Under the pieces are notes generated by a model. The model had not been told where the DNA came from, did no database searches, and saw only the letters and a program-made list of their open reading frames with translations. 64,000 nucleotides of DNA from Desulfobacula sp. (lineage in GTDB: Bacteria; Desulfobacterota; Desulfobacteria; Desulfobacterales; Desulfobacteraceae): assembly GCA_023701135.1 (NCBI GenBank), contig JAMPXP010000008.1, positions 1-64,000 of the forward strand, written 5' to 3'. Positions 9,281 to 19,080 of this stretch are shown here, in pieces. Position 1 is the first letter of the stretch. Every line of letters starts with the position of its first letter. The position numbers and the translations under genes were made by a program.

Positions 9281-10011
9281 AAGACGAGGTGCATATTGCC
9301 GACGGCATTGGTCTGAACCTGAGTCTTCAGGGGTATGAGGCAAAGATTTCAGCCGACGGGATTGACGGGCTCAGACAGTGGCGGTCCTGGAAGCCGGATC
9401 TGATCATCCTGGATATCATGCTGCCCATGATTGACGGTTTTTCCATTTTGAAAACCATCCGTGAGCAGGATGAAAAAATCCCCATCCTCATCCTTTCGGC
9501 CCGGGGAGATACCAAAGATAAGGTCAAAGGGCTCAGATACGGTGTGGATGACTATTTATCAAAGCCCTTTGACCTGGAAGAATTTCTGTTAAGGGTTGAA
9601 CGTCTCCTGAGGAAAAAAGCCTGGTATGACCCTGAAAAAAAGGAGAAGGAATCAGTGCCCCGGGCTTTTGAAGGGAATCAGTTCTCCTTTGGCGGGAATC
9701 AGATCGATTTTATCACATTCAAGGCCCGGTGCAGGGCAGGGGATATTATCTTGACGGAGCAGGAGATTGTCCTTCTCAAACTTTTTATCGCCAACGCGGG
9801 AAAACCGTTGTCAAGGGAGATGCTGCTCAATTCCGGGTGGGGATATGCAAAGGACACAACCACCAGAACCGTGGATAATTTTATTGTCCGGTTCAGGAAA
9901 TATTTTGAGAAAAATCCAAAAAAGCCTGTCTATTTCATCAGCCGGCGGTCCGTGGGCTATGTGTTTGACCCGGGGCACACGGACCGCCCGGACACAAGGG
10001 AGAGAATATAA
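9244..10011 (+). CDS. OmpR-family response regulator
   Basis: REC (ILVIEDEVHIADGI, LIILDIMLPMIDG) plus winged helix ([49 protein letters not shown]). Confidence 0.92.
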   Translation: MEAAQKKRILVIEDEVHIADGIGLNLSLQGYEAKISADGIDGLRQWRSWKPDLIILDIMLPMIDGFSILKTIREQDEKIPILILSARGDTKDKVKGLRYGVDDYLSKPFDLEEFLLRVERLLRKKAWYDPEKKEKESVPRAFEGNQFSFGGNQIDFITFKARCRAGDIILTEQEIVLLKLFIANAGKPLSREMLLNSGWGYAKDTTTRTVDNFIVRFRKYFEKNPKKPVYFISRRSVGYVFDPGHTDRPDTRERI

Positions 10012-10709
10012 CCTGACGGAAGCGTGTGGGAAAAGATGTCCACCCGGGCTTTAATGTTGTGATGAAAGATTTCATCATGGATGACTTCAACCTTATGAAG
10101 GCTTTCATTAAACCCTTTTTTGATGTATTTAAGATAGGCTTCCTTCATGGTCCAATGTTTAAAAACAGCCGGGGCATTCATTTCAAGGGTTAAAAGCTCT
10201 TTTTGTGTAAAAGCGGTTTTTAAAAAATAAGGGTCAGGCATGGGCGCAATTTTTTCAAGATCCAGGCCGATGGGGAGGGCGCTGTCGAGACAACAGGCGG
10301 CAGCCGTATACTCATGGCTGTGGGACACGGATATGGGGATACGGGGCCGGCAGGAAACAAAGGGAGCGCCTTCATCCAGATAGGAAAGGGTGATCCCGTC
10401 AAGGGGGGTATTCTTTAGAAAAAAGCGGGCTATCATGAGTTTTAAAAGGTACCGGCCGCAGATCCATTCTATCTGTTTTTTCAGCGCCTTAAAGCCATTG
10501 ACGGTCTGAATTTCCGTTTCACTGAGAACGGGTTGAATAAAATCGGTGTTTTGAAATATTTCATTTACCATGGGCCTGAAATTATGGTAGGTAGCTTTAC
10601 GTAAAATTACGTCCAAAATATCCGGTATCCGGGAATACCAGATGACGATTCCCGGTTTTGGAGACAGGGTGTTGATGCAGGGCTCGTTTTGGATCTGCAA
10701 TGGTCTCAT
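9957..10709 (-). CDS. 4'-phosphopantetheinyl transferase superfamily protein
   Basis: [38 protein letters not shown] motifs. Confidence 0.88.
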   Translation of the reverse strand: MRPLQIQNEPCINTLSPKPGIVIWYSRIPDILDVILRKATYHNFRPMVNEIFQNTDFIQPVLSETEIQTVNGFKALKKQIEWICGRYLLKLMIARFFLKNTPLDGITLSYLDEGAPFVSCRPRIPISVSHSHEYTAAACCLDSALPIGLDLEKIAPMPDPYFLKTAFTQKELLTLEMNAPAVFKHWTMKEAYLKYIKKGFNESLHKVEVIHDEIFHHNIKARVDIFSHTLPSGYILSLVSGRSVCPGSNT

Positions 10710-10762
10710 GTCCGGATTTATACAACAGATGCCTTGGTTTTACAATCTTTTGGGGGGAGTAT

Positions 10763-12562
10763 ATGGGCCTATCCGGTTATTTTAAAAAGCACCGATGGAT
10801 TCAGTCGGCTGCCATGATTTCAATGGTCGTACTGTTTATTCTTGTGGCGGTTATCCTGATCGAATATTCCTATCAGAAAAAGATGAATGAAAAAAACATG
10901 GAAAACCGCTGCAACGAAATATCCGCATCCATTGTCGGGGGCATGACCAATGCGCTTTCCACTGGAGATAATGATATTGTCAGGGACCAGTTTAAAAAGC
11001 TCCACGAAATCCTGCCGGAAATTGATGTCTTTGTCTATGATTTTGAGGCAAAGATCAGTTTTTCAACTGTTCCCGAATCCATCGGGACCTCTTTCCATGA
11101 TTTTCTGGGGGATCCGGCCCATATCCGGCAAAATGAGACCATGTTGAAAACAGGGGACAGCGGCAGCCTCATCAAGAAGACGGTCAGTGATAAAATATAC
11201 TATGGCGCCCTCATGCCGAGCCGGAATGAAAAATCCTGCCACCATTGCCATGGCGGTTCAAGGCCCATTATCGGCGGGATTGCGGTTCTGGTGGACAGTT
11301 CGGACAGCTTGAAATCCATGGGAAAGGCAAGGAATATCAGTATTCTGGTAGGCGTTCTGGGCGTCATCACCGTGGTTTTTCTCATCTGGATCATTTTTTC
11401 CAGGATGGCTTCAAAACTGAACCTGACCATGGACAAGATCAGACACACCAGCGATTCAGTGGCCGGTTTTTCCCAGGAGGTCCGGGAAATTTCAAACCGG
11501 ATTGATATCAGTGCCGGTCAGGGAAACAAAATGGCCGTTGAGGCATCCAGCGCTGCGGCGGAAATTTCAGATCATATCACCAGTATTGCATCTGCGGCGG
11601 AAGAAGTGAGTTTTCAGATCAATGACGTCAATAAAAATTCAGACACGGTATTGGCAGAGATTAAATCCTCAAATCATAATCTTTTGGAAGCCTCCGCCAA
11701 TATCGGGTCAGTGGCTGCTGCCGCAGAGCAGATGTCCTTTTCCGTCAATACCGTGGCAACGGCCATGGAGCAGATGTATGCCAGCCAGAGCGAGATTACC
11801 AAAAGCTCTGCCCGGTGTGCCGCCATTACCAGCAGTGCTTCAAAAGAAGCCATTCGTACCTTTGATGTGGTGAAAAAACTGGGTGAGGCGGCCGCTCAGA
11901 TCGGCGATATTATTGATCTGATTACGGGAATCGCCGGAAAAACCAATCTTCTGGCCCTGAATGCAGCCATTGAAGCGGCCGGCGCAGGGGAAGCAGGAAA
12001 AGGATTTGCCGTGGTGGCCAATGAAGTCAAAGAACTTGCAAAACAGACTGCCGCAGCGACTCAGGATATCCAAAAAAAGGTCCAGGGCATGCAGAATCAT
12101 ACGGAAGAGGCCATAGGGGCGATTCAAGCCATTACAAAGGTTATCACCGAGGTGGATACGATCATGGGCGCCATTGCCTCCTCGGTTGAAGAACAGACCG
12201 CTACCACCAATGAGGTGACAAGAAATATCGCGGAATCGGCGGACTCAGCCGATTCCGTTGCAAAAAATATCAACCTTGCGGCAGATAAGACCGAAGAAGT
12301 GGCCGAAAGTATGAAACAGGTCACGAGTCTTGAGCAGTCTGTTTCTGAAAATCTTTTGCAGACTGTGACGGCCGTCGGGGAGATTGCAAAGGATGTGACC
12401 CTTTCTTCCCAAAGGGCCAGGATGGTTTCAGAACATTCAGAGCGGCTTTCACAGATGGTGAACGAAATCCTGGAAAGCTCCATGTTGCAGAAGGGACAGA
12501 CGGACCAGCTCGCACAGGTTGCCGTGGAACTCAAACAACTGACGACAACCTTTAGAATATAA
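10763..12562 (+). CDS. Methyl-accepting chemotaxis protein with periplasmic CXXCH motif
   Basis: Start at 10763 (MGLSGYFKK) preceded by a G-rich SD-like ggggggag; N-terminal TM, periplasmic domain with SCHHCHGG, second TM, signalling hairpin [32 protein letters not shown]. The listed ORF extends to 10700. Confidence 0.9.
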   Translation: MGLSGYFKKHRWIQSAAMISMVVLFILVAVILIEYSYQKKMNEKNMENRCNEISASIVGGMTNALSTGDNDIVRDQFKKLHEILPEIDVFVYDFEAKISFSTVPESIGTSFHDFLGDPAHIRQNETMLKTGDSGSLIKKTVSDKIYYGALMPSRNEKSCHHCHGGSRPIIGGIAVLVDSSDSLKSMGKARNISILVGVLGVITVVFLIWIIFSRMASKLNLTMDKIRHTSDSVAGFSQEVREISNRIDISAGQGNKMAVEASSAAAEISDHITSIASAAEEVSFQINDVNKNSDTVLAEIKSSNHNLLEASANIGSVAAAAEQMSFSVNTVATAMEQMYASQSEITKSSARCAAITSSASKEAIRTFDVVKKLGEAAAQIGDIIDLITGIAGKTNLLALNAAIEAAGAGEAGKGFAVVANEVKELAKQTAAATQDIQKKVQGMQNHTEEAIGAIQAITKVITEVDTIMGAIASSVEEQTATTNEVTRNIAESADSADSVAKNINLAADKTEEVAESMKQVTSLEQSVSENLLQTVTAVGEIAKDVTLSSQRARMVSEHSERLSQMVNEILESSMLQKGQTDQLAQVAVELKQLTTTFRI

Positions 12563-12587
12563 TGAACGGAGTTAGACCGGAACCAGG

Positions 12588-13046
12588 ATGAAACCAAATC
12601 AAAATTTCCAGTATATCAGCTTCAAGCTGGCCCATACCCTGATGGGGATAGACATCCTGGATATCCGGGAAATCGTTCCCAGCAGCAGGATTACCAGGGT
12701 TCAGCTTGCCCCCTGGTATGTGTTGGGGCTCTTGAATCTCCGGGGCCAGATTCTGACCATCCTGGATATCCGTGTTCTTCTGGGGCTTGAATCCCCGCAC
12801 CAGGTTTCCGGCGGCCATGTGATTGTGTTTAAATATGCCAATGTCGGATTTGCCGTCGATGGGATCGGGGATGTGTCCAGTATTGACAGGGAAAAAATCG
12901 AACCCGTTCCGGCCAATGCCACCCCCGGGGTCCAAACCTATGCGGATGCCGTCATCAACCTTCACGAGGGCGTCATGGTCATATTAAACGCGCACAAAAT
13001 CCTATCCTGCGCCCGGACGGAGTCCGGCCTTCAGAGGAGCCTATGA
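12588..13046 (+). CDS. cheW: Chemotaxis protein CheW
   Basis: LMGIDILDIREIVPSSRITRVQLAPWYVLGLLNLRGQILTILDIR. Confidence 0.9.
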   Translation: MKPNQNFQYISFKLAHTLMGIDILDIREIVPSSRITRVQLAPWYVLGLLNLRGQILTILDIRVLLGLESPHQVSGGHVIVFKYANVGFAVDGIGDVSSIDREKIEPVPANATPGVQTYADAVINLHEGVMVILNAHKILSCARTESGLQRSL

Positions 13047-15838
13047 CTAGCGAGGAGCTTGATTCCTTGGATGCCATGGCGTTGGAATTTATCGCCGAGA
13101 TAAAGGATGATCTCGCAGGGCTTGAGCCCTCACTCCTGGCCATGGAAAAAAAGGGCGAGTACACGGAGGATGACCTTATCAACCATGCCTTTAGGACAAT
13201 TCACAGTATAAAAGGCGGGGCAGGATTTATCAATTTTAAAGAACTTGCTGGACTGGGCCATGACATGGAAAATGTCTTGATGCGGCTCAGGGAGAAAACC
13301 CTTACCATTACCCCGGATGTGGTGGATGCCCTTCTCATCGGATTCGACAAAATGAAGCTCATGGTGGAGCAGATAGGCAAAGAGGGAGCCTGGGATTATG
13401 AAAAAGAAAAGGCAGCCCTTCAGAGCATCTTGAAAACCGATCAAAAAAATTTAGAATCCCTTGTTGCTGTAAATCAGATGCCTTCCCGGCAGGAGGATGC
13501 CGAAAATATTCCTCTCGAGGCATATCAGGTTCTAAAACCATTGGGCACCAGTCCTGTTTTTAAGGGACAGGAATTTTTGGTGGATAAGAAAAGGCTTGAC
13601 CATGCCCTTGCGGCCCAGAAATTCATTTATGCCGTTTATGTGCGGTTCGGGGCCGATCTTGAAGCCAAAAGCAAAGATGAAGGCGCCATCGTCGATGACA
13701 TGAAAAGCATTGGGGATATCTTATTCTCAGACCTTAACCAAAGCCTGGGCAAACAGGAAAGGGACGGTTTTTTTTGTGTGATTTCAACCATCCTAGATCT
13801 GCCGCTCCTGTCCCAGGTTCTGGAGATCGGCAAAACCCAGATGACCCTTGTAGACCGGCAGTTTGCCGACTATGAAACGCTGATGAAGGGGGTCTCGTCA
13901 CGGGCGGTCAAGGATAAACCCGCGTTAAAGGCTCCGGATACCATGAATCTCACCCCTTCCCTTGCCGAAGAGCCTTCTGCCCACGGACCGGTGGAGAGTC
14001 TTTTATCTTCAGCTACAACCGGCCAGAGCCTGAGGATTAATGTGGATCTTATTTCCAGATTGATGAACCGGGCCGGCGAACTCGTCCTGGCCAGAAATCA
14101 ACTGAGGCCTTTTCTGATGTCCCATGCAAAGGAAGACAACCTTGCAACGGGTATCCTGCAGAATCTTGATATGGTGACCGCCGATATACAGGAAGCCGTC
14201 ATGCAGATGAGAATGCAGCCTGTCATTGATCTCATGGGCAAATACAAGCGGGTGGTGCGGGATATGGCCCGGAGAATTTCCAAAAAAGTGGAATTCATCC
14301 TTGAAGGGGCGGATGTGGAAGTGGACCGGACGGTTCTTGAAAAACTGGCCAACCCGGTCACCCATCTCATTCGCAACTGCATTGACCATGGCATAGAATT
14401 TCCGGACGAACGGCTCAAAAAATCCAAGCCTGAAACCGGAACCATTCGGATTAAAGCCTTTCATCAGGGAGGGCAGGTTCATATCCGTGTTTCCGATGAC
14501 GGGGCAGGGATAGATCCCCAGCTTATTCTGTCAAAAGCCTTTGAAAAAGGCCTTGTCCCCGAGGATCAACTGGATAAAATGACGGACAAAGAAAAGATCG
14601 ATCTCATCTTTCTTCCGGGATTCACCACTTCTGAAGAGATTACGGATATCTCGGGCCGCGGTGTCGGCATGGATGTGGTCAGAACCAATATGGAAACGCT
14701 GAGGGGCCGTATCGAGATCGACACGGTGAAAGGGGAAGGAACCCAGGTCCATCTCATCATCCCCTTGACACTGGCCATTGTTCCTTCACTGATTGTCGGC
14801 ACCGGTCAATCCAGATTCGCCATTCCCCAGGGCAATATCAAGGAAATTCTGTATCTTGAGAAGGGAACCGTACAGAGCCGGGTGGAAAATCTGGCCGGCT
14901 CAGAAGTTTTGAGACTGAGGGGACGCATTTTCCCCATCATCCGGTTGCGCACGCTTCTAGGAATCACCACCTATATTGAAGAGCCAATAACCGGTAAAAA
15001 AGCAGAAGAAAAAAGAAAGGCCATTGCAGACCGGAGGCAAAAAGACAAGGCTGACAGGGATTCAAAAACGAGAACCCGGGAAAAAGACCGCCGGACGCAT
15101 CCCTGGGATTCCACCTATGTCATTGTCCTGAAACTGGGGGGAAACCTTTTCGGTCTTTGCGTGGATGCGTTTTACGATATAGAGGAAGTCCTTGTCGAGC
15201 CCTTGCCCGAGTATATCAGCCATCTGAAATGCTTTGCCGGAACCACCCTGCTGGGAAACGGGGATGTGATTATGGTTCTGGATGTTCAGGGCATTGCCGC
15301 TCTCTCCTCCCTGAAATTTGATTCCATTCAAACCGAGGAGGCCCGCCGGAATGAGGCAAGGGAGGACCAGGCCAAAGGGGAAAAGCGGAATCTTATCGTT
15401 TTCACCAGTGGTAAAAATGAATATTTTGCCCTGGAGCTGAAACGGGTTTCCAGGCTTGAGCCTCTGAACCCCGGGGATATCCATTATACCGGCTATTTGA
15501 AACATATAGAACATAAGGGGCATGCGGTCCTGCTGTTTTCAATGGATGAATTTCTGCCGGCCAATGAATGTGATCTCACGGCCGGAGAAATTTTTATCGT
15601 TTTTCCAAAGCAGATATCCTCAAGGGTGGGGATTATAACCTCGGGCATCATTGATACCCTTGAGACGGATAAACCTATAGAAAAGGATGATACCTGCCCC
15701 GGACCGGTCCTGGGAAAACTGTTTGTCGACGGGATGATGGTTCAGGTGCTGGACCCGGATCACTTTTCAAACCTGATTGAGCAAAAACTGATGAAGACAA
15801 AAGGAGCCGGCGTCTCCCGTGAAAATACTGATCGTTGA
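13043..15838 (+). CDS. cheA: Chemotaxis histidine kinase CheA with extended C-terminus
   Basis: HPt motif RTIHSIKGGAGF; MRMQPVIDLMGKYKRVVRDMARR; LIRNCIDHGIEFPDER; DISGRGVGMDVVRTN; ATGA overlap with cheW. Confidence 0.93.
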   Translation: MTSEELDSLDAMALEFIAEIKDDLAGLEPSLLAMEKKGEYTEDDLINHAFRTIHSIKGGAGFINFKELAGLGHDMENVLMRLREKTLTITPDVVDALLIGFDKMKLMVEQIGKEGAWDYEKEKAALQSILKTDQKNLESLVAVNQMPSRQEDAENIPLEAYQVLKPLGTSPVFKGQEFLVDKKRLDHALAAQKFIYAVYVRFGADLEAKSKDEGAIVDDMKSIGDILFSDLNQSLGKQERDGFFCVISTILDLPLLSQVLEIGKTQMTLVDRQFADYETLMKGVSSRAVKDKPALKAPDTMNLTPSLAEEPSAHGPVESLLSSATTGQSLRINVDLISRLMNRAGELVLARNQLRPFLMSHAKEDNLATGILQNLDMVTADIQEAVMQMRMQPVIDLMGKYKRVVRDMARRISKKVEFILEGADVEVDRTVLEKLANPVTHLIRNCIDHGIEFPDERLKKSKPETGTIRIKAFHQGGQVHIRVSDDGAGIDPQLILSKAFEKGLVPEDQLDKMTDKEKIDLIFLPGFTTSEEITDISGRGVGMDVVRTNMETLRGRIEIDTVKGEGTQVHLIIPLTLAIVPSLIVGTGQSRFAIPQGNIKEILYLEKGTVQSRVENLAGSEVLRLRGRIFPIIRLRTLLGITTYIEEPITGKKAEEKRKAIADRRQKDKADRDSKTRTREKDRRTHPWDSTYVIVLKLGGNLFGLCVDAFYDIEEVLVEPLPEYISHLKCFAGTTLLGNGDVIMVLDVQGIAALSSLKFDSIQTEEARRNEAREDQAKGEKRNLIVFTSGKNEYFALELKRVSRLEPLNPGDIHYTGYLKHIEHKGHAVLLFSMDEFLPANECDLTAGEIFIVFPKQISSRVGIITSGIIDTLETDKPIEKDDTCPGPVLGKLFVDGMMVQVLDPDHFSNLIEQKLMKTKGAGVSRENTDR

Positions 15839-16205
15839 CGACAAGGCTTCCATAAGGTCTGCAATGAAGACCATATTGGTCCGGTTAGGGTTTTCGGATA
15901 TCACCGAAGCGGTGGATGGGGAAGATGCCTGGCACAGGATCAATGAAGCTGTAAAAAAAGGGAGGAGCCATGTTTTTGACCTGATTGTGTCGGATATGGA
16001 AATGCCCGGCATGACGGGGCTTGAACTGTTGAGAGCTGTCCGGACCAGCCCTGACGTCCGAAAGACGTCTTTTATCATGGCCACAACCGTTACCGCCCGG
16101 CAGATTATTCTGGAAACCATGCGGCTCGGCATCCAGGCCTATATTATCAAACCCTTTGATGCAGACATGGTTGAACTTAAATTAAAACAGGCAGGGATTC
16201 TATAG
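15819..16205 (+). CDS. cheY: Chemotaxis response regulator CheY
   Basis: ILIVDDKASIRSAMKTIL, LIVSDMEMPGMTG, YIIKPF; GTG start overlapping the cheA end. Confidence 0.88.
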   Translation: MKILIVDDKASIRSAMKTILVRLGFSDITEAVDGEDAWHRINEAVKKGRSHVFDLIVSDMEMPGMTGLELLRAVRTSPDVRKTSFIMATTVTARQIILETMRLGIQAYIIKPFDADMVELKLKQAGIL

Positions 16206-16212
16206 AAAGCGG

Positions 16213-17292
16213 ATGGCTGACAGGCTGAATATCCTCATAGCGGATGAAGATCCGGGGTCGGTAAGCCTTTTAAAGGAGATGTGCGCCGTTGTCGACGGCC
16301 TTCAAATCCTTGGGGTTGCCCGGTCCCGGGATATGCTGATGGCCAAAATCAATACAACGGTTCCGGATCTTATCCTTCTGGACCCGTCCCCGGGTCTGGG
16401 GGGAATCGAAACCGTCGCAGCCTTGAAAAAGACGGATCCCGATTTGAATATCATCATCACCTATCATCCGGATAACCCGGATTCGGACAGCCTGATCAAT
16501 GCCCTTGAAATGGGCGTTTATGAATGTCTTGAAAAGCCTCTGGATGTCAAGTCCCGGCAATATAATGAATTCCGGCTTCATATGCTGACCGTCACAGGGC
16601 TTCTACGGAGCCGCAAACGGTTTACGCATAAACCCCTGGCCCGTGAATACCATAGCCGGTTTTTCATGCCCAAAAGAAATCCCGATCCCCCGAAAAAAAT
16701 CGTGTCTTCTTTTGAAAAAGCAGAGGTCGTCGTCATGGCCTCTTCAACGGGCGGCCCTGAAATCCTGAGCCGGATTTTTTCCATCCTGCCCGGCACTCTC
16801 AAGGCCCCCATCCTTTTGGTCCAGCATATTCCGGCGACCATGACCGGATATTTTGCCAAAAGCCTGAACCAAAAATCGGAACTGGATATTCTTGAGGCTG
16901 CCCATGGGGATGAAATTCTTCCGGGAAAGGTGTATATTGCCCCGGGTGGACAGCATATGACCGTATCAAAACGGGATGATCAAGGGAGGAGAACCATTCT
17001 TCTCAACAGCCGGCCCCTTGTGAACAGCGTCAGGCCTTCAGCCGATGTGCTGTTTGAATCGGTTGCCGAGTCATACAGCGGCCGGATCCTTGCCGTGGTC
17101 CTGACCGGCATGGGCGAGGACGGTAAAAAAGGCGTGGCTGACCTCAAGGCCCGTAACTGCTTCTGTATTACCCAGACTTCGGAAACCTGTGTCGTGTACG
17201 GGATGCCCAGGGCCGTGGATGAGGCGGGCCTGTCCGACGAGAGCCTCGATCCCCTGGACATTACCCAGAAAATCGTCCTGATGGCGCAATAG
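16213..17292 (+). CDS. cheB: Chemotaxis protein-glutamate methylesterase CheB
   Basis: REC-like N-terminus; catalytic ASSTGGPEIL, LLVQHIPATMTGYFAKSLN, VVLTGMGEDGKKGV. Confidence 0.92.
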   Translation: MADRLNILIADEDPGSVSLLKEMCAVVDGLQILGVARSRDMLMAKINTTVPDLILLDPSPGLGGIETVAALKKTDPDLNIIITYHPDNPDSDSLINALEMGVYECLEKPLDVKSRQYNEFRLHMLTVTGLLRSRKRFTHKPLAREYHSRFFMPKRNPDPPKKIVSSFEKAEVVVMASSTGGPEILSRIFSILPGTLKAPILLVQHIPATMTGYFAKSLNQKSELDILEAAHGDEILPGKVYIAPGGQHMTVSKRDDQGRRTILLNSRPLVNSVRPSADVLFESVAESYSGRILAVVLTGMGEDGKKGVADLKARNCFCITQTSETCVVYGMPRAVDEAGLSDESLDPLDITQKIVLMAQ

Positions 17293-17310
17293 ACCCGAAT
17301 CCTTACCCGT

Positions 17311-19071
17311 TCATTTTTTCTTCTTTTTCAAGAGAAAATGGGGAATGAACCTAGGATCAATGGTTTCGGGATCAACTCCACTGTACTCGGCTTCAAGCTC
17401 CTTGATCAGATCACTTAAAATGTCATGGAATTCTTTTCCCATATCTGCCTCATCCATTCCCGTGGCCTCGGCCATCCAGATGAGAAGGTCGTTCAATTGA
17501 ATCCGGCCGGGTTTTTCCGGGTCAAGATTTGAGAAAAGGGCTGCAAAGAATTTTTTAAAGGACCGGGTGTCTATGGGTCTCAAGTCCGGTGAAAGTTTCA
17601 GGCGATTTTTGGCCCAGAGGGTCAGGATCAGGGTCTTATAGGTCAGGATGCCTTCTTTAAAGGAAGACACATCCACGGATAATTTTCCCAGAACCCTGTC
17701 CAGAGCCATGATCTGGTCCAGGAGGCGTCCGGTCCGGGTGATATCCGGGATGGATTTGAAATTCCTGTACAAGGCGCCCGAGGCATAATTGTCAAAATAC
17801 AGGGGCCGGTCCAGGAAGAGGCCGCCCACGACCCCGAGATAGGTCTCTCCCAGAAAACTCAGGGGAAGGTTTTTTTCTTTGAGAAAACTTTGTTTAAACC
17901 AGTTGATGGCCTTGGTTTTCAGGACGATGCCGGCCCTGGAGCCGGTCCTGAAGATATCTTCGAGAAAATATTCTTGGATGGCGTCCCTGGCCGGTTCCGG
18001 ATTTAATTTCCCCTTGAGGATCACCTCAAGTCCGAGGTTGAGGTAATCACGGGCTTTTAATACCGCTTTTTCAAGATCCTCTTTTTCCCGGAGCCTGATC
18101 CGGTCGGCGGAAATGATCTTATTGATGAGGGCCGCCAATTCGGATTCCAGTTCCAGGGCAAAATCCGTTCCCATGAGTTTTAAGGCAGATACCAGCAGGT
18201 CATCTCCTTCAATAAAGGCGGTGAAATACTGGGGGGGAAAAGGGATGTCCGCATCAAAGGGGGTCTGTTTAAAAGAGGGCCTTTCCGGCCGCTTCCGAAG
18301 GGCGGATAATTTTGCGGGCTGATAAATGCCGATGGCTTCATGGGGAGGCAGAAACCCCTTTTCAGCAAGTCTCAGATTTTTAAGGCGATACTGTTCTTCT
18401 TCCGCCTCAGCCGTCAACAGGGCGCTGGTTTCCAGCAAAAGCCCGTGGAATACGGACAAATCCATTTCCGCCAGCTTTCTCAGCATGTTTTCGATGAGTT
18501 CTTTGGCTTCTTCGTCGGTTTCAGGAAAAAGGTTTTCAGCGCCGGGGGTTTCATCCTCGCCAAAAATTGCCGCTCTTTCCGGGAACCTGAAATAGAATTT
18601 GTCATCCAGGGTAATATAATCATCAAAGTCTTCCGGCGGCACTTCATCATGCTCCCGGATGAAAATGTCCATGTATTTGAACAGATAAAATTCGAAAAGA
18701 TCCGGTTTTTCCGTGATGATCCAGCGCAGGAGCCTTTCCGGGGCAGCCTGGAACAGGACATCAAAGGTCTTGGTCATGATCCCGGTATTGAGCCGGTCAT
18801 TGTCCCAGACTTCCACATCCAGGATATATTCCCACTGGTCCGACCGGGCCATGGACAGAACCGGGATAAAATCATAGGGTCCAATCTTGTGCATGAGATA
18901 ATAGAGATCCTGGTCCGGGAAGGACTGGATCAGGGTGGCGGGAGAGGGGGCTTCCAGGATCATGTCCAGGGCTTTTTCAGGGGGGCTGGTAAGGATCTCG
19001 CGGCGCCGGGCCCGAAGTTTTAATTCTCTGTTCTGAAGGTTGGCCAGTTGGTAATCCGTGTTTTTGTCCAT
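17311..19071 (-). CDS. DUF6178-like uncharacterised protein
   Basis: 586 aa acidic protein without recognisable catalytic motif; resembles Desulfobacterota DUF6178 proteins (family name from memory). Confidence 0.55.
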   Translation of the reverse strand: MDKNTDYQLANLQNRELKLRARRREILTSPPEKALDMILEAPSPATLIQSFPDQDLYYLMHKIGPYDFIPVLSMARSDQWEYILDVEVWDNDRLNTGIMTKTFDVLFQAAPERLLRWIITEKPDLFEFYLFKYMDIFIREHDEVPPEDFDDYITLDDKFYFRFPERAAIFGEDETPGAENLFPETDEEAKELIENMLRKLAEMDLSVFHGLLLETSALLTAEAEEEQYRLKNLRLAEKGFLPPHEAIGIYQPAKLSALRKRPERPSFKQTPFDADIPFPPQYFTAFIEGDDLLVSALKLMGTDFALELESELAALINKIISADRIRLREKEDLEKAVLKARDYLNLGLEVILKGKLNPEPARDAIQEYFLEDIFRTGSRAGIVLKTKAINWFKQSFLKEKNLPLSFLGETYLGVVGGLFLDRPLYFDNYASGALYRNFKSIPDITRTGRLLDQIMALDRVLGKLSVDVSSFKEGILTYKTLILTLWAKNRLKLSPDLRPIDTRSFKKFFAALFSNLDPEKPGRIQLNDLLIWMAEATGMDEADMGKEFHDILSDLIKELEAEYSGVDPETIDPRFIPHFLLKKKKK

Positions 19072-19080
19072 ATGGTGTCC

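Noticed and set aside
18340-19023. 227-aa plus-strand ORF and neighbouring antisense ORFs
   Set aside because: Antisense to the DUF6178-like gene; typical shadow ORFs.
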